Origin: Parachlamydia acanthamoebae
GTDB taxonomy: Bacteria; Chlamydiota; Chlamydiia; Chlamydiales; Parachlamydiaceae
Direction: 5' to 3'
DNA length: 64,000 bases
NCBI RefSeq assembly: GCF_000875975.1
Contig: NZ_BAWW01000066.1
Location: forward strand, 682,001 to 746,000
Positions 51,819 through 61,439 of the stretch are shown piece by piece (the first letter of the stretch is position 1; every line of letters starts with the position of its first letter). The notes beneath the pieces were generated by a model. That model saw nothing but the letters and a program-made list of their open reading frames with translations. It was not told the DNA's origin and made no database searches. The position numbers were made by a program, and so were the translations under genes.

Positions 51819-52066
51819 ATGTTTCAATTTAGACTTAGAAAAGTTGCGATTTGAGAGTATTACATTACCTATAGAAGCAGGAAATTGCAAGAATTTGATG
51901 CAGAAATGCGGTTTTTATTAATTTATTAATTAAGATTTGAATTGTGTAATTAAAAATTTAATTAAAAAACGAATGTGTTACAATAAGGATAACTAAAAGA
52001 AATTTGAAAAAATAAATAATTTTGAAATGTTTTTTTTCCTATCAATTTTCCTCTTAAGGGGGAGCC

Positions 52067-53389
52067 ATGGAAGACAAAAAATTCAAACGGCTGATGTCTC
52101 AGAACGATTTGCTCGTTTTCTTTTTTAAAAATCATCCCATCTCCCCTCAAACGAAAGCAAGAAATGACAAGCTAAACTATGCTTTTCGACAAATTAAAGA
52201 TGAAGAAAGGGTAAGTGGAGCAATCAATGCGCTGTTTTATCATGTTCCAGCCCATCGTTTAGCTTTTTTTGAAGAAAAGAGTCCTCAAACAGTTAAGCGA
52301 TTGTTCATCGTGGCTGAGGATCTTTTGGCAGGGAAATTTGGTTCCATTGGTGTGGAAGCTGCTAAGACCATGACAAATTTACTTTTTCAGGAAAAAATTC
52401 TACAAAAGCTGATGCTCATTGACCTGCTTTTATCAGATCAAGAAGCGCAAGAATGGCCAGAAGTTTTGCTCCCCTTAGCTGACGATCAACATTTTAAAAA
52501 AATGGTTGCATTCCTTTCAAGGCTGAATCCTGAACAGTTGGGAGAACAGATTTTTTCATCCGATAAATTGGATTCGTTAGTCGAAACGCTTTTTTGGAGA
52601 AGAGAAACGTATTTAGCTGTCGAGCAGCTACTGCGCAAATATCTATCTAATTTGTTAAATCCTTCGCATGTTGCAGTGGATTTACTAATCGAGCATGAAG
52701 AACCGATCGAAAAATCAGTCAAAGTTGTTGAGCAAATTAAAAATCCTACAGAAAAATCAAAATCTTTGGTCAGTATTATTAAACGATTAATGCAGACCAA
52801 TCGGATAGAAAAGGCTTTGGATACAGTCAGATCTATTCAAGTAGATAAAGTCCGAACTAAACCACTCGTTCAGCTGATCGATCAGTTACTCAACCCGAGC
52901 CGTTCACAATTTGAAAAAATGTTGTACGCGAATCAAGTTGAGCAGGCGATTGGTCTTGCGAAAAATGTCAAAGATGTTATCGAACGGGACAAAATCCTAC
53001 AGAAAATTGCGTATACACTTGCCAAGAAAGATCAGCTGCACATGGCAGAAGAAGTTACTGCTTTAATTTCTAATAAGGAAGGACGAGAAGCTTCCCTAAG
53101 TAGCATTGTCAATGCACTTTCTTCGATTCATCGCTATAAACAAGCCAAAATTTTAGCGGCCTCCATCAAAGATCAAGATTTTCGCGAAGATGCATATAGC
53201 TACATTGTTAAAGCATTGTTGCTAGATCATCAGATCGATGAAGCCATTGCTTTTGTTGAATCCATTGAAAATTCGATTGAACGATCAAAGGCTGCCAAGA
53301 TTTTGCTTAGCAGCTTCATTTCGCATCATGATTTAGAACGGTCTGACCAAATTCGAGAAAAGTTTGAACTTGTCAGACAACGGCTTTAG
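52067..53389 (+). CDS. Helical-repeat (alpha-solenoid) protein, unknown
   Basis: A 440-residue hydrophilic protein without signal peptide. From about residue 215 it is built of helix pairs of about 31-35 residues: VVEQIKNPTEKSKSLVSIIK, KALDTVRSIQVDKVRTKPLV, AIGLAKNVKDVIERDKILQK, AEEVTALISNKEGREASLSS and AIAFVESIENSIERSKAAKI. Each has the pattern A-x-x-x-a-x-x-I-x-(D/N)-x-x-x-(R/K), typical of TPR/PPR-like solenoids that bind proteins. The N-terminal half is also helical. The start has a GGGGGA site before the ATG. Its stop overlaps the end of convergent nqrA by four bases. Role unknown. Confidence 0.65.
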   Translation: MEDKKFKRLMSQNDLLVFFFKNHPISPQTKARNDKLNYAFRQIKDEERVSGAINALFYHVPAHRLAFFEEKSPQTVKRLFIVAEDLLAGKFGSIGVEAAKTMTNLLFQEKILQKLMLIDLLLSDQEAQEWPEVLLPLADDQHFKKMVAFLSRLNPEQLGEQIFSSDKLDSLVETLFWRRETYLAVEQLLRKYLSNLLNPSHVAVDLLIEHEEPIEKSVKVVEQIKNPTEKSKSLVSIIKRLMQTNRIEKALDTVRSIQVDKVRTKPLVQLIDQLLNPSRSQFEKMLYANQVEQAIGLAKNVKDVIERDKILQKIAYTLAKKDQLHMAEEVTALISNKEGREASLSSIVNALSSIHRYKQAKILAASIKDQDFREDAYSYIVKALLLDHQIDEAIAFVESIENSIERSKAAKILLSSFISHHDLERSDQIREKFELVRQRL

Positions 53390-54777
53390 CTTGATAATTC
53401 TTTCGCGTATTGACGTAAGCCATTTTTGATGATTTCAGTCATTTCCATTTTGGAAGGACAGACGAAGGTTGGCAAAGCAAAATCTTCACTATCCACTTCT
53501 AACAATCCAAGAATTTCAGCAAGATCGTAATCTTCTGCCAAGACAGATTTGACTAGCTCCATACAAGGAACTTCTAGAGGCATGACTTTATTGTAAAGCG
53601 AACTGTCGATAAATGCGCGATGTTCCCCGTGTCGATTTGTCGTAAAATCATACTCGCGGTGAGAATTATCGAAGTGGCCAGAAGCATAAGCACGGCTAAA
53701 GGAATACTTATCCGTTCCCAAACGGAAGAAGTGCAAAAATTCCCGTGTTGTGTTTTCGGGGACAATTGAAAGCGCATGGTGGTAAAAACCCAAAAAGTCG
53801 TCAGCTTCTGCTCGCTCTCCCATCAGAGGATCACCAGAAATAAAGCGGTTAAAGCCTTTGCGGATTTTGCCAGCGACTAAGCGGTTAATAGGATAGCCTG
53901 AGCGAACCTTATAATACCCAATTTGGTTATCAATAACACCGGGGCCGGCGATGCTAATCACACGTTCCGTCAAGATTTTTCCATTTGTTAGGAAATAGCC
54001 AATGGCAGCGACATCGGCTGCAGTAAGAGTCCATAAAATATCTTCTGGCGAGCGGATCGGATCGATGTGTTGGATATGCAAAGACACATTCCCAATGGGA
54101 TGTGGCCCCTTTACTGTGTGTTTTTCAACATGTTGTGCTTGTAAAAATGTTTGAGATGGGGTGTCTTCTTTGTAAACGAGATGGACTTTTCCTGATGTTA
54201 ACTTAGCTAAAGCATTGAGACCTGTTTGAAAATCTTTTTCATGACCCTGGATTTGAAGTTCTGCGGGAGGCACAAAAGGTGCAGATTCGACTGCTTTTAC
54301 AAAAATAGCCCTAGGGACTTTTTCGGGATTTGCCAGAGTGTTAAACGGTCTTGAGCGAATATAAGCGAATAATCCGCCTACTTTTAAACGTTCAATAATG
54401 TCTTCTTTGGACGCTTTATCTAAATCTAAAGGAGAATAGGTTTGGTATTCTTCCTCTTTTGCGACTTCAATCACAATATCGAGAAGGCGTCTCTTAAGTC
54501 CTCTGCGAATTTCTTTAATTACACCTGCAGCTGGAGAGACAAACATACGGCCTGTTGCTTCTTTATCTTCAGCAAGAGGCTGTCCAATTTTAACTTTTTC
54601 ATCCACTTTAGCGAGCAGCCTAAATTTGGTCTCTTCGAAAGGCTTTAAATTAAGCGAAATCAAAACGGGTTGATGCGCTACACCGGCTTCTCCAGAAGCG
54701 ATAAGAGGTTTAATTTCTCCAGAAGGTTTGCCTTTAATAGGAATATCAAGGCCTTTGGTAATGTTTATTTGCGTCAT
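53386..54777 (-). CDS. nqrA: Na+-translocating NADH:quinone reductase subunit A
   Basis: A 463-residue peripheral subunit of the sodium-pumping Na+-NQR complex, which couples NADH oxidation to sodium export at the inner membrane. Motifs: GLDIPIKGKPSGEI at the N-terminus, PVLISLNLKPFEETKFRLLA, GQPLAEDKEATGRMFVSPAA, GVIKEIRRGLKRRLLDIVIE, ISIAGPGVIDNQIGYYKVRS and DFALPTFVCPSKMEMTEIIK. Subunits B-F are not next to it; a solitary nqrA apart from nqrBCDEF is also the Chlamydia arrangement. TGAGG precedes the ATG by seven bases. It overlaps the convergent helical-repeat gene by four bases. Confidence 0.95.
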   Translation of the reverse strand: MTQINITKGLDIPIKGKPSGEIKPLIASGEAGVAHQPVLISLNLKPFEETKFRLLAKVDEKVKIGQPLAEDKEATGRMFVSPAAGVIKEIRRGLKRRLLDIVIEVAKEEEYQTYSPLDLDKASKEDIIERLKVGGLFAYIRSRPFNTLANPEKVPRAIFVKAVESAPFVPPAELQIQGHEKDFQTGLNALAKLTSGKVHLVYKEDTPSQTFLQAQHVEKHTVKGPHPIGNVSLHIQHIDPIRSPEDILWTLTAADVAAIGYFLTNGKILTERVISIAGPGVIDNQIGYYKVRSGYPINRLVAGKIRKGFNRFISGDPLMGERAEADDFLGFYHHALSIVPENTTREFLHFFRLGTDKYSFSRAYASGHFDNSHREYDFTTNRHGEHRAFIDSSLYNKVMPLEVPCMELVKSVLAEDYDLAEILGLLEVDSEDFALPTFVCPSKMEMTEIIKNGLRQYAKELSS

Positions 54778-54905
54778 TCATAAACCTCATGTCAATGGGA
54801 AGAATCTATTTTAGATTAAACCATGAACTTAATAAAAATCAGAGATTTTTCGCAAGGAAGGTGTTTAGAAGAAATCATCTTATTCAGGTTCAGGACATGC
54901 GGATT

Positions 54906-55868
54906 TTACAAAAGACTCGCAGATGCTTGCAGTCGATAAAAACGGGTATCAGACAGTTGGGAATGAGTCTGGTATATTTTAAATGCAGCAGAGAAAGCGT
55001 GTGCACGGTGAACACCGGATAAATTCAGCAAGCCTGCATTGGGATCGTAAAATAATTCCAATCCATTTTCTTTAATGTAGACCATGGAATGTCCGCAATG
55101 TTCAAGCTTTTCATTGTCGCACGGTTTAATCATTCGAATGAAGTAAGTACCTTCAGGTAATTTAGCCACTTCATTTTCAATTTCTTGTGTCTTACGCGCG
55201 CTATGCATTGTAAATGCTTCCGAGGCATAATTGATCATGAAGTGGTGCAAGTTAGCTAAGGACTGGATTTTATTTTTTGAATAGTCAATAGAATAAGTGG
55301 GTCGTGTGACTTGAATCGTATTGAAAGCAGCTTGCCGAATGCGCATTTCCGTGTTGCTTTTTGCGAATTTTTTGCCGATTTTTTTCATATGCGTTAAGAC
55401 TTGGTGATTTGGAAGCCCCTGGGTTTTCTTTCGCACTTTAAAATATTCTTCGGCGAATGCCAGAGACATTGCAGAACATGTACCCCCTTCAATTTGGGAT
55501 GGAATATAATTTTCATTAAAGTCAATTCCGGATGCCCGCTCTTGTTTAAGTTGATGGAAAACTTTCACTGCTTTTTGAGTGGCCACTTTGCCAGAACAGC
55601 CATATTGGCTTCCCTTAAAGATCCAAGGATTTTGAGGAGTAGAAGGAGATGAAGCTCGTTTATATTTAGCGAGACTCCCTTCAATAATGGTGGCAATGAG
55701 TCCTACGAAAGGGGTCAATTCAATAGCGGCAATGATTCGATGTCCCCATTTTTGGGAAGGATGTTTCTTGGCTTCTTTTAGATGCCTTAATCCATACTTA
55801 GATACAAATATAGTTTGTAATGCATCTAATTTAGAAAGATTGTAATCGGATAGTATGTAATTATACAT
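54906..55868 (-). CDS. Candidate papain-like (YopT/C58-like) cysteine protease
   Basis: A 320-residue protein with no signal peptide and no recognised close family. Three motifs in the right order and spacing suggest a papain-like fold: IEGGTCSAMSLAFAEEYF (nucleophile candidate C131), CGHSMVYIKENG (H260) and LELFYDPNAG (D275). In YopT/AvrPphB-type C58 proteases the pattern is likewise GxCxxxS, later a His after a strand, then FDPNxG. A hydrophobic stretch at about 46-64 (IAAIELTPFVGLIATIIEG) might contact membranes. It is a single gene between nqrA and a membrane-protein gene and could be a type III secreted effector (inference). Other clan CA hydrolases or transglutaminase-like proteins remain possible. 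Confidence 0.55.
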   Translation of the reverse strand: MYNYILSDYNLSKLDALQTIFVSKYGLRHLKEAKKHPSQKWGHRIIAAIELTPFVGLIATIIEGSLAKYKRASSPSTPQNPWIFKGSQYGCSGKVATQKAVKVFHQLKQERASGIDFNENYIPSQIEGGTCSAMSLAFAEEYFKVRKKTQGLPNHQVLTHMKKIGKKFAKSNTEMRIRQAAFNTIQVTRPTYSIDYSKNKIQSLANLHHFMINYASEAFTMHSARKTQEIENEVAKLPEGTYFIRMIKPCDNEKLEHCGHSMVYIKENGLELFYDPNAGLLNLSGVHRAHAFSAAFKIYQTHSQLSDTRFYRLQASASLL

Positions 55869-55987
55869 AAAAAAATTACATCATAGTTATTTGTTTAAAA
55901 TCAATTTTAATTAATTTCCTATATGGAATTGCTCTGCTGAGATAGATTTCTTTCTGTTATTTAAGAAATTTGTTAGGATGCATAAAA

Positions 55988-57253
55988 ATGAGCATAAAGG
56001 TTTTTGCAATGGGTACGATTTTTTCTGCTTTGCTGAGTTTATTTCTTGTAATACGTCCTCTTCACATAGAGGGGCGGGAATCTGAATGGCTATTTGCGAG
56101 TATTGTTGGATTTGTGGCCATTATTTTTCTTCTAGTTCTTTTTCTATTAATGACGATGGCGTGGACTCCCTTGGGAAAAGCGGAGGAAAATTTTACTTGG
56201 CGTATTTTGGAACTTTATCAAAAAGATACAAACAATTTTCTGGCAACTGTCTGGGTTGTTTTTTTTCTGATAGCCTCTATTGCGTGTGTATTAGATTTAA
56301 TTTGGGCCCACCAAATTCCTTCTGAATATATGATTCCCCTCTGGGTACTTTTATTTGGGATCACAATTGATGCTTGTTTTTATAAAGTCAAAAAAGTTTA
56401 TGCGTATTTGACCCCTTTTGGCGTCATTCAGATGTTTGCCAATCAAGCTAAAAAAAGCGTTCAAGATGAAAAAGAACTTGATCTTTGCCATTGGATTGAG
56501 GCCCTTTCTGAAGTCGCATTTAAAGCACTCGAAAGACTTAGTACGTCTGTTTGCCATGAGTCAATTAATGAAATGCAAAAAACCATGCGTTTCTTTTTAG
56601 AATCTTCCAAAAGCATTAGTCATCATGAGCAGGACTCTCAATCACTTGCCATGGGTGTAAAAGATAAAGTGGGATATACCCTATTTTATTTTTTTCAAAG
56701 ATTAGAATTGATTCATGAAAAAGCTGTGCAGTCAAAGTTAGAAATGACTTCAGAGCAGGTAATATCTGCCTTAGGAAAATTGACACTGGATGCTGCCAAA
56801 TATGATCTGTCCGTTGTCAGTTATCCTGTCCATTATATCGGGAAATTTGCCTTAAAATCTCAAGCTGCAGAGCTATCTGAAGTGGGCACGAAAGCAACAT
56901 TGATTTTGGTGGAAGTAACGAAGGCGATTGTCAGTCAGGTCGATCTGTCTTATCAAGAATTGCAAGAACCTTTTTTAGCGATTATTAATAATCTTGAGAA
57001 AATTGCCAAAGAAACATTTAGGCAAAACAAATCTATCAACTTAAAACTGCTTGTGCAGCCTTTTAAAGATCTTAAAGAGCTTTTTGAGAAAAATGAGAAA
57101 ATTGCAAATCATCAAGATAAGCCTATGCTAGTACAAGCCTTGGATCGGATTATTGATGAATTCAATACGCTAGAAGTTGTTTTAAAGACAATGCCACCTA
57201 TTTCAGACTTTACTCAAAGTAGCTTATCATCAGAAAGCGGCAACGGCCAATAG
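55988..57253 (+). CDS. Membrane protein with cytoplasmic helical domain, unknown
   Basis: About 421 residues from ATG 55988 (an upstream TTG at 55970 would add six). The N-terminal 145 residues hold four membrane helices: MGTIFSALLSLFLVIRPL, IVGFVAIIFLLVLFLLMTMA, FLATVWVVFFLIASIACVLD and YMIPLWVLLFGITIDACFY. The remaining 275 residues are soluble and mostly helical, rich in charged residues, ending near the convergent pseudouridine synthase gene, whose 3' end it overlaps by 40 bases. No family recognised. It may sense or scaffold at the inner membrane. Confidence 0.6.
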   Translation: MSIKVFAMGTIFSALLSLFLVIRPLHIEGRESEWLFASIVGFVAIIFLLVLFLLMTMAWTPLGKAEENFTWRILELYQKDTNNFLATVWVVFFLIASIACVLDLIWAHQIPSEYMIPLWVLLFGITIDACFYKVKKVYAYLTPFGVIQMFANQAKKSVQDEKELDLCHWIEALSEVAFKALERLSTSVCHESINEMQKTMRFFLESSKSISHHEQDSQSLAMGVKDKVGYTLFYFFQRLELIHEKAVQSKLEMTSEQVISALGKLTLDAAKYDLSVVSYPVHYIGKFALKSQAAELSEVGTKATLILVEVTKAIVSQVDLSYQELQEPFLAIINNLEKIAKETFRQNKSINLKLLVQPFKDLKELFEKNEKIANHQDKPMLVQALDRIIDEFNTLEVVLKTMPPISDFTQSSLSSESGNGQ

Positions 57254-57894
57254 TTTGGCAAAGGTGCCTTAAACGTCAAAGATGTATTGAGGGTTGGGTG
57301 TGCAATGACAAGCTGGTGGTGATGCAGAGCGATAAGACCAACTTCTAAATTTTTAGTATTCCCATACCTTAAATCACCGATGATCGGACATCCAATGTGG
57401 CTAAGCTGTGCACGAATTTGGTGATAACGTCCTGTGATCAAGTCAATCTTTAAAAGCGAAAGAGGACCTTGCTGGTGGATGATTTGGTAGTCTAATCGAG
57501 ATCGTTTAGCATCATCAACAGGATGATTATAAACTTTGGCATGATGATGATCATGGGTCAAGTAATGCTCTAAAATGCCTTCAGATTGAGAAATTGGGCG
57601 ATCAATACAGGCAAGGTAGGTCTTTTTACAGTGTTTTTCGCGCATTTGTTTAGAAAGTCTGGATAAAGCTTTGCTTGTGCGCGCAAATAACAATATACCA
57701 CTTGCGGGTTTGTCTAAACGGTGAACTGCATGTAAAAAAATATTGCCTTCTTTATTTTTATCCTGTTTAACCCATTGTTTGCATAAGGCTTCTAAGCTTT
57801 CAGGATTGAGATCTGTTGGCTGCGTGAGTAGACCAGCAGGTTTATTGACAACGAGGAGATGGTTGTCGGCATACAAAATATCGATATCGCTCAC
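57214..57894 (-). CDS. RluA-family pseudouridine synthase (TruC/RluA-like)
   Basis: A 226-residue enzyme that isomerises uridine to pseudouridine in rRNA or tRNA. It shows DNHLLVVNKPAGLLTQPTDL, the catalytic aspartate motif HAVHRLDKPASGILLFARTS, GRYHQIRAQLSHIGCPIIGD and LRYG. It has no S4 domain and its length fits the short RluA/TruC group. It overlaps by four bases with the RNA methyltransferase gene upstream, a coupled RNA-modification pair, and by 40 bases with the convergent membrane-protein gene. The exact target uridine is unknown. Confidence 0.88.
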   Translation of the reverse strand: MSDIDILYADNHLLVVNKPAGLLTQPTDLNPESLEALCKQWVKQDKNKEGNIFLHAVHRLDKPASGILLFARTSKALSRLSKQMREKHCKKTYLACIDRPISQSEGILEHYLTHDHHHAKVYNHPVDDAKRSRLDYQIIHQQGPLSLLKIDLITGRYHQIRAQLSHIGCPIIGDLRYGNTKNLEVGLIALHHHQLVIAHPTLNTSLTFKAPLPNYWPLPLSDDKLL

Positions 57895-58733
57895 TTCTTT
57901 CCCTTTCGCTGTCTCAGAGCTTCATAAAGCAGAATCGTTGTGGCCATTGCAACATTGAGAGAGTCGGCAATTCCGTACATTGGAATGCGCACTTGGATGT
58001 CTGCTTGTTCCATCCATTGAGGAGAAAGGCCGAGTTGCTCTGTGCCAACTGCGATTGCCAGAGGTCCTGTTAAATCGATATCGGCTAATTCTTGTTTAGC
58101 GTGGGGCGTTGCTGCCAAGATAGAAATTCCTTTTTGCTTAAGCCATTGCAACGTTTCTGCACCTTGCGATTCAATAACAGGAACTGTGAACAAAGTTCCC
58201 ACACTTGCGCGAACCACATTTGGATTATGAATATCGGTGCAGGCATCGCATACAATCAATGCATCTAGGCCTACTGCGTCGGAGCAGCGTAAAATGGTGC
58301 CCAGATTGCCAGGTTTTTCGATGGCTTCCGCGACAATGAGAAAAGGATTGTTTTGGTTTTTAAGTTGTTTACCTAAATCTTCTAGAGATAGATGGAATTG
58401 AGGTGCGATGGCAATCAAGCCATCTGGTCGGTCTCTGTAGGAAAGTTTCTTAAAAACAGATTCTGTGCATTGGTAGAGAGAGGCACCTGTTTTGGCGATT
58501 TTTTGTATCAAGCTTGCTTCATTAGTGCCCAAATAAAGTTCAGGACAAAAGAAAAGCGTCTCCATTTTTCGACCCGCATCCACTGCGCGTAGAAGTTCTC
58601 GATAACCTTCAATGAGAAAAAGATCGGTTTGTTTCCGAGCATGTCTTTCTCTGAGCTTAACGGCTTGTTTGATTTTGGGATTTTGCAAGCTCGTAATGAG
58701 CAAAGGATCTGCTTGATTGTTCATAATGGGCAA
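57891..58733 (-). CDS. SpoU/TrmH-family RNA methyltransferase
   Basis: A 280-residue SPOUT methyltransferase with the N-terminal substrate domain ITSLQNPKIKQAVKLRERHA (the LQNPKIK motif is common in RlmB/TsnR-like enzymes) and FLIEGYRELLRAVDAGRKME. The knot motifs are VAEAIEKPGNLGTILRCSDA, AIAVGTEQLGLSPQW and IPMYGIADSLNVAMATTILL. It methylates a ribose 2'-OH in rRNA or tRNA; the site is not assignable. The four-base overlap with the pseudouridine synthase indicates a common message. The gene differs clearly from the SpoU protein at 10.7 kb. Confidence 0.88.
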   Translation of the reverse strand: MPIMNNQADPLLITSLQNPKIKQAVKLRERHARKQTDLFLIEGYRELLRAVDAGRKMETLFFCPELYLGTNEASLIQKIAKTGASLYQCTESVFKKLSYRDRPDGLIAIAPQFHLSLEDLGKQLKNQNNPFLIVAEAIEKPGNLGTILRCSDAVGLDALIVCDACTDIHNPNVVRASVGTLFTVPVIESQGAETLQWLKQKGISILAATPHAKQELADIDLTGPLAIAVGTEQLGLSPQWMEQADIQVRIPMYGIADSLNVAMATTILLYEALRQRKGKK

Positions 58734-58862
58734 AAATGCTTATCTAAGAATTAGTAGTAAAAATTTAAAATATCTGTTTTCATAGAGAACATGATAGTCA
58801 AATAGAGATCTTTTATCAAATGAAATTTGTTAAAATTGGTAACAATAGACAAAGGAAGGATA

Positions 58863-60518
58863 ATGATGAAAGAGTTTACTTTGACAGGAAATATTGTAGA
58901 TATTCTGTCTAAAAAAATTTTTCCCGGTAGTGTCACCGTGCGCGATGGAAAAATCGTAGCTGTGAAATCGCAAGATAAAATCACTTCTCAACAATTCATT
59001 TTACCAGGATTTATTGATGCGCATGTGCATGTGGAAAGTTCGATGCTTGTGCCTTCAGAATTTGCACGCCTAGCCGTACCACACGGTACAGTTGCGACCG
59101 TTTCCGATCCCCATGAAATAGGCAATGTGTTGGGAATTGAGGGCGTGCGTTACATGATTCAGAATGGAAATCAAGTCCCTTTTCATTTTTATTTTGGAGC
59201 CCCATCTTGTGTGCCTGCGACATCCTTTGAAACATCTGGAGCGACGATTTCCGCTAAGGAATTGCGTGCATTATTTGAGCAGGACAAATTGAAATATTTA
59301 AGTGAGATGATGAATTATCCGGGAGTATTGGCACGAGATTCAGTTGTAATGGATAAAATTCAGATCGCCCAAGAGCTCGGTCTCCCTATTGATGGGCATG
59401 CGCCAGGATTAAAAGGAACTGAAGCGGAGAGATATATTTCTGCAGGGATTTCGACAGATCATGAATGCTACACTCTTGAAGAGGCCCTGGATAAGATAAA
59501 ATATGGGATGAAGATTCTCATTCGTGAGGGTTCTGCTGCCAAAAATTATGCAGCCCTGCATCCTCTCATTGAGTCTCATCCACAGCAAGTCATGTTTTGC
59601 AGTGATGATAAGCATCCACATGAACTAGTTAAAGGGCATATTAATCAATTAGTTAAACGATCCATTGTCGAGTACGGCTATGAGGTGATGGATGTTTTAC
59701 GGTGTGCGTCATATCATCCAGTTGAGCATTATAAGTTGGATGTGGGACTCTTGCGCGTGGGAGATTCTGCTGATTTTATTGTGGTGGATAATTTACGCGA
59801 CTTGACGGTTTTACGCACCTATATCAAAGGACTGTTGGTCTCTCAAAGAGGGGAATCTTTGATCCATTCGATTGAAAGTGATGTTGTAAACCACTTTAAT
59901 GTTTCCATGAAAAAAGAGGAGGATTTTACTATCCAGGCCACAGCTGACATCATTCAGGTGATTGGGGCCCTCGATGGAGAGTTAATTACAAAAAAACTAC
60001 AAGCTAAGGCAAAAGTTGTCGGAAATCATTTTGTTTCGGATCCTCAGCAAGATGTTTTAAAATTAGTTGTGGTTAACCGATATAAAGAGGCTCCTATTGC
60101 AGGCGCGTTTATTCATGGTTTTGGATTAAAAGAGGGGGCCTTAGCTTCTTGTATTGCGCATGATTCTCACAATATTATTGCAGTTGGGGTATCAGATCGA
60201 GAACTTTGCCACGCTGTGAATGCGGTGATTGAGAATCGAGGTGGAATTTCAGTGGTAAATCAGGATTCGGTCGATGTTTTACCGCTCCCTATTGCCGGAA
60301 TTATGAGTCATCAAGATGGCTATCAGGTAGCTAAAAGTTATGCACAATTAGATGAAAAAGTGAAACAACTTGGAAGTCCCTTGCATGCACCTTTTATGAC
60401 ACTCTCCTTTATGGCCCTTTTGGTCATTCCCTCTTTAAAATTGAGTGACAAGGGGCTGTTTGATGGAACAGCCTTTAAATTTACATCCTTAGGGCTGGAT
60501 ACTGCTATCAAAACTTAG
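58863..60518 (+). CDS. ade: Adenine deaminase
   Basis: Deaminates adenine to hypoxanthine for purine salvage. From ATG 58863 (AAGGAAGGATA just upstream) it has 551 residues, typical for the family. Amidohydrolase motifs are LPGFIDAHVHVESSMLVPSE (metal histidines), VATVSDPHEIGNVLGIEG, DGHAPGLKGTEAERYISAGI, STDHECYTLEEAL and FCSDDKHPHELVKGH. The C-terminal adenine-deaminase domain carries SCIAHDSHNIIAVGVSD and GGISVVNQDSVDVLPLPIAG. An earlier in-frame start at 58827 lacks a ribosome site. An obligate intracellular parasite could use this enzyme to channel host adenine. Confidence 0.93.
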   Translation: MMKEFTLTGNIVDILSKKIFPGSVTVRDGKIVAVKSQDKITSQQFILPGFIDAHVHVESSMLVPSEFARLAVPHGTVATVSDPHEIGNVLGIEGVRYMIQNGNQVPFHFYFGAPSCVPATSFETSGATISAKELRALFEQDKLKYLSEMMNYPGVLARDSVVMDKIQIAQELGLPIDGHAPGLKGTEAERYISAGISTDHECYTLEEALDKIKYGMKILIREGSAAKNYAALHPLIESHPQQVMFCSDDKHPHELVKGHINQLVKRSIVEYGYEVMDVLRCASYHPVEHYKLDVGLLRVGDSADFIVVDNLRDLTVLRTYIKGLLVSQRGESLIHSIESDVVNHFNVSMKKEEDFTIQATADIIQVIGALDGELITKKLQAKAKVVGNHFVSDPQQDVLKLVVVNRYKEAPIAGAFIHGFGLKEGALASCIAHDSHNIIAVGVSDRELCHAVNAVIENRGGISVVNQDSVDVLPLPIAGIMSHQDGYQVAKSYAQLDEKVKQLGSPLHAPFMTLSFMALLVIPSLKLSDKGLFDGTAFKFTSLGLDTAIKT

Positions 60519-60977
60519 GGCGTTATTTTTCCTGGTAAACCAACCTTTTCCTTGCCCTTTTCTGAGGTCTTTGGAAAAAAATGGTGATTAATAGCTAGGC
60601 AAAGCTTTTGTGTAATTTTATCTAAACGATGATTGACTGCCAGTGAGAGGAATTTTGGATAATTTTCTTTAGGAATTTCATTCCAATCAACAGTCATTTC
60701 GACTTGTGAAGGTTGTTGTTGCTCGGATATGGTTTCTAATCTTTCTGCGGCAAATAAGCAAGGTATAAAAAAATCTTCTATTTTGTAACGATTGCCTAAT
60801 GAATAAGCTGAATAATCATTATTTTATTCAGGTTCTTATTGTGTTTTAAGATTTCATTTGCCCGATCAAGACCGTAAGCAAGCATGTCACTTATGAAAAG
60901 GTTTTGTGATATGGTTAAAAATTCAAAAAGCATTTCTAAATTTCCATTAAAAGCACTTGTCTTGCTCTCATAAATGA
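60515..60977 (-). pseudogene. Frameshifted gene remnant, cut by the intron fragment
   Basis: On the minus strand a protein-like reading continues across a frameshift. The 5' part reads IYESKTSAFNGNLEMLFEFL and SDMLAYGLDRANEILKHNKN. After a frame change near 60820 it reads YSLGNRYKIEDFFIPCLFAA, then ERLETISEQQQPSQ and TVDWNEIPKENYPKFLSLAV up to the stop at 60515. The frame is closed upstream where the intron fragment begins (about 60978), so the N-terminus is lost. The pattern faintly recalls BTB/BACK-type helices, but I do not assign a family. It overlaps the ade stop region by four bases. Confidence 0.45.
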
Positions 60978-61439
60978 CTAATTGAATTCGGGCGCTTTGC
61001 GTCAGAAAACAAGAAGAAACGAAATGAAGGAAAACCAGAGACGTTCAATTTCCTAGGCTTCACACATATATGTGGAAAGACAAGAAAGAATGGAAAGTTT
61101 ACAATCTGGAGGCAAACGATTAAGAAGAAAATGCATAAGAAACTGGAGGAAGTCAAAGATGAACTCAAGAAACGTATGCATGAACCTATCCAATGCACCG
61201 GTAAATGGCTAAAGGCTGTAGCAACAGGACACTTTAGATACTATGGAGTACCTGGAAGCTATGAGGCTATGAACGATTTTGGACATTTAATAGCGCAGAA
61301 ATGGAAACAATCTCTTAAAAGAAGAAGCCAGAAAGCTGCTATTACATGGGAGAAAATGACTAAGCTGATGGACCGATGGATACATTTACCGCGAATCTGT
61401 CATAAATATCCGAGCGAACGATTTGGTGTCACTATCTGA
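60978..61439 (+). pseudogene. Group II intron reverse transcriptase/maturase, C-terminal fragment
   Basis: From base 60978 to the TGA at 61439 the frame (no start codon needed) reads LIEFGRFASENKKKRNEGKP, TFNFLGFTHICGKTRKNGKF, then maturase domain X: KKKMHKKLEEVKDELKKRMH, GHFRYYGVPGSYEAMNDFGH, LKRRSQKAAITWEKMTKLMD and LPRICHKYPSERFGVTI. This matches the end of bacterial group II intron LtrA-type proteins. The whole palm with the YADD site and the rest of the RT are absent, and the frame is closed by a TGA just upstream (60975-60977). About 153 of the usual 400 or more residues remain. Confidence 0.85.
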
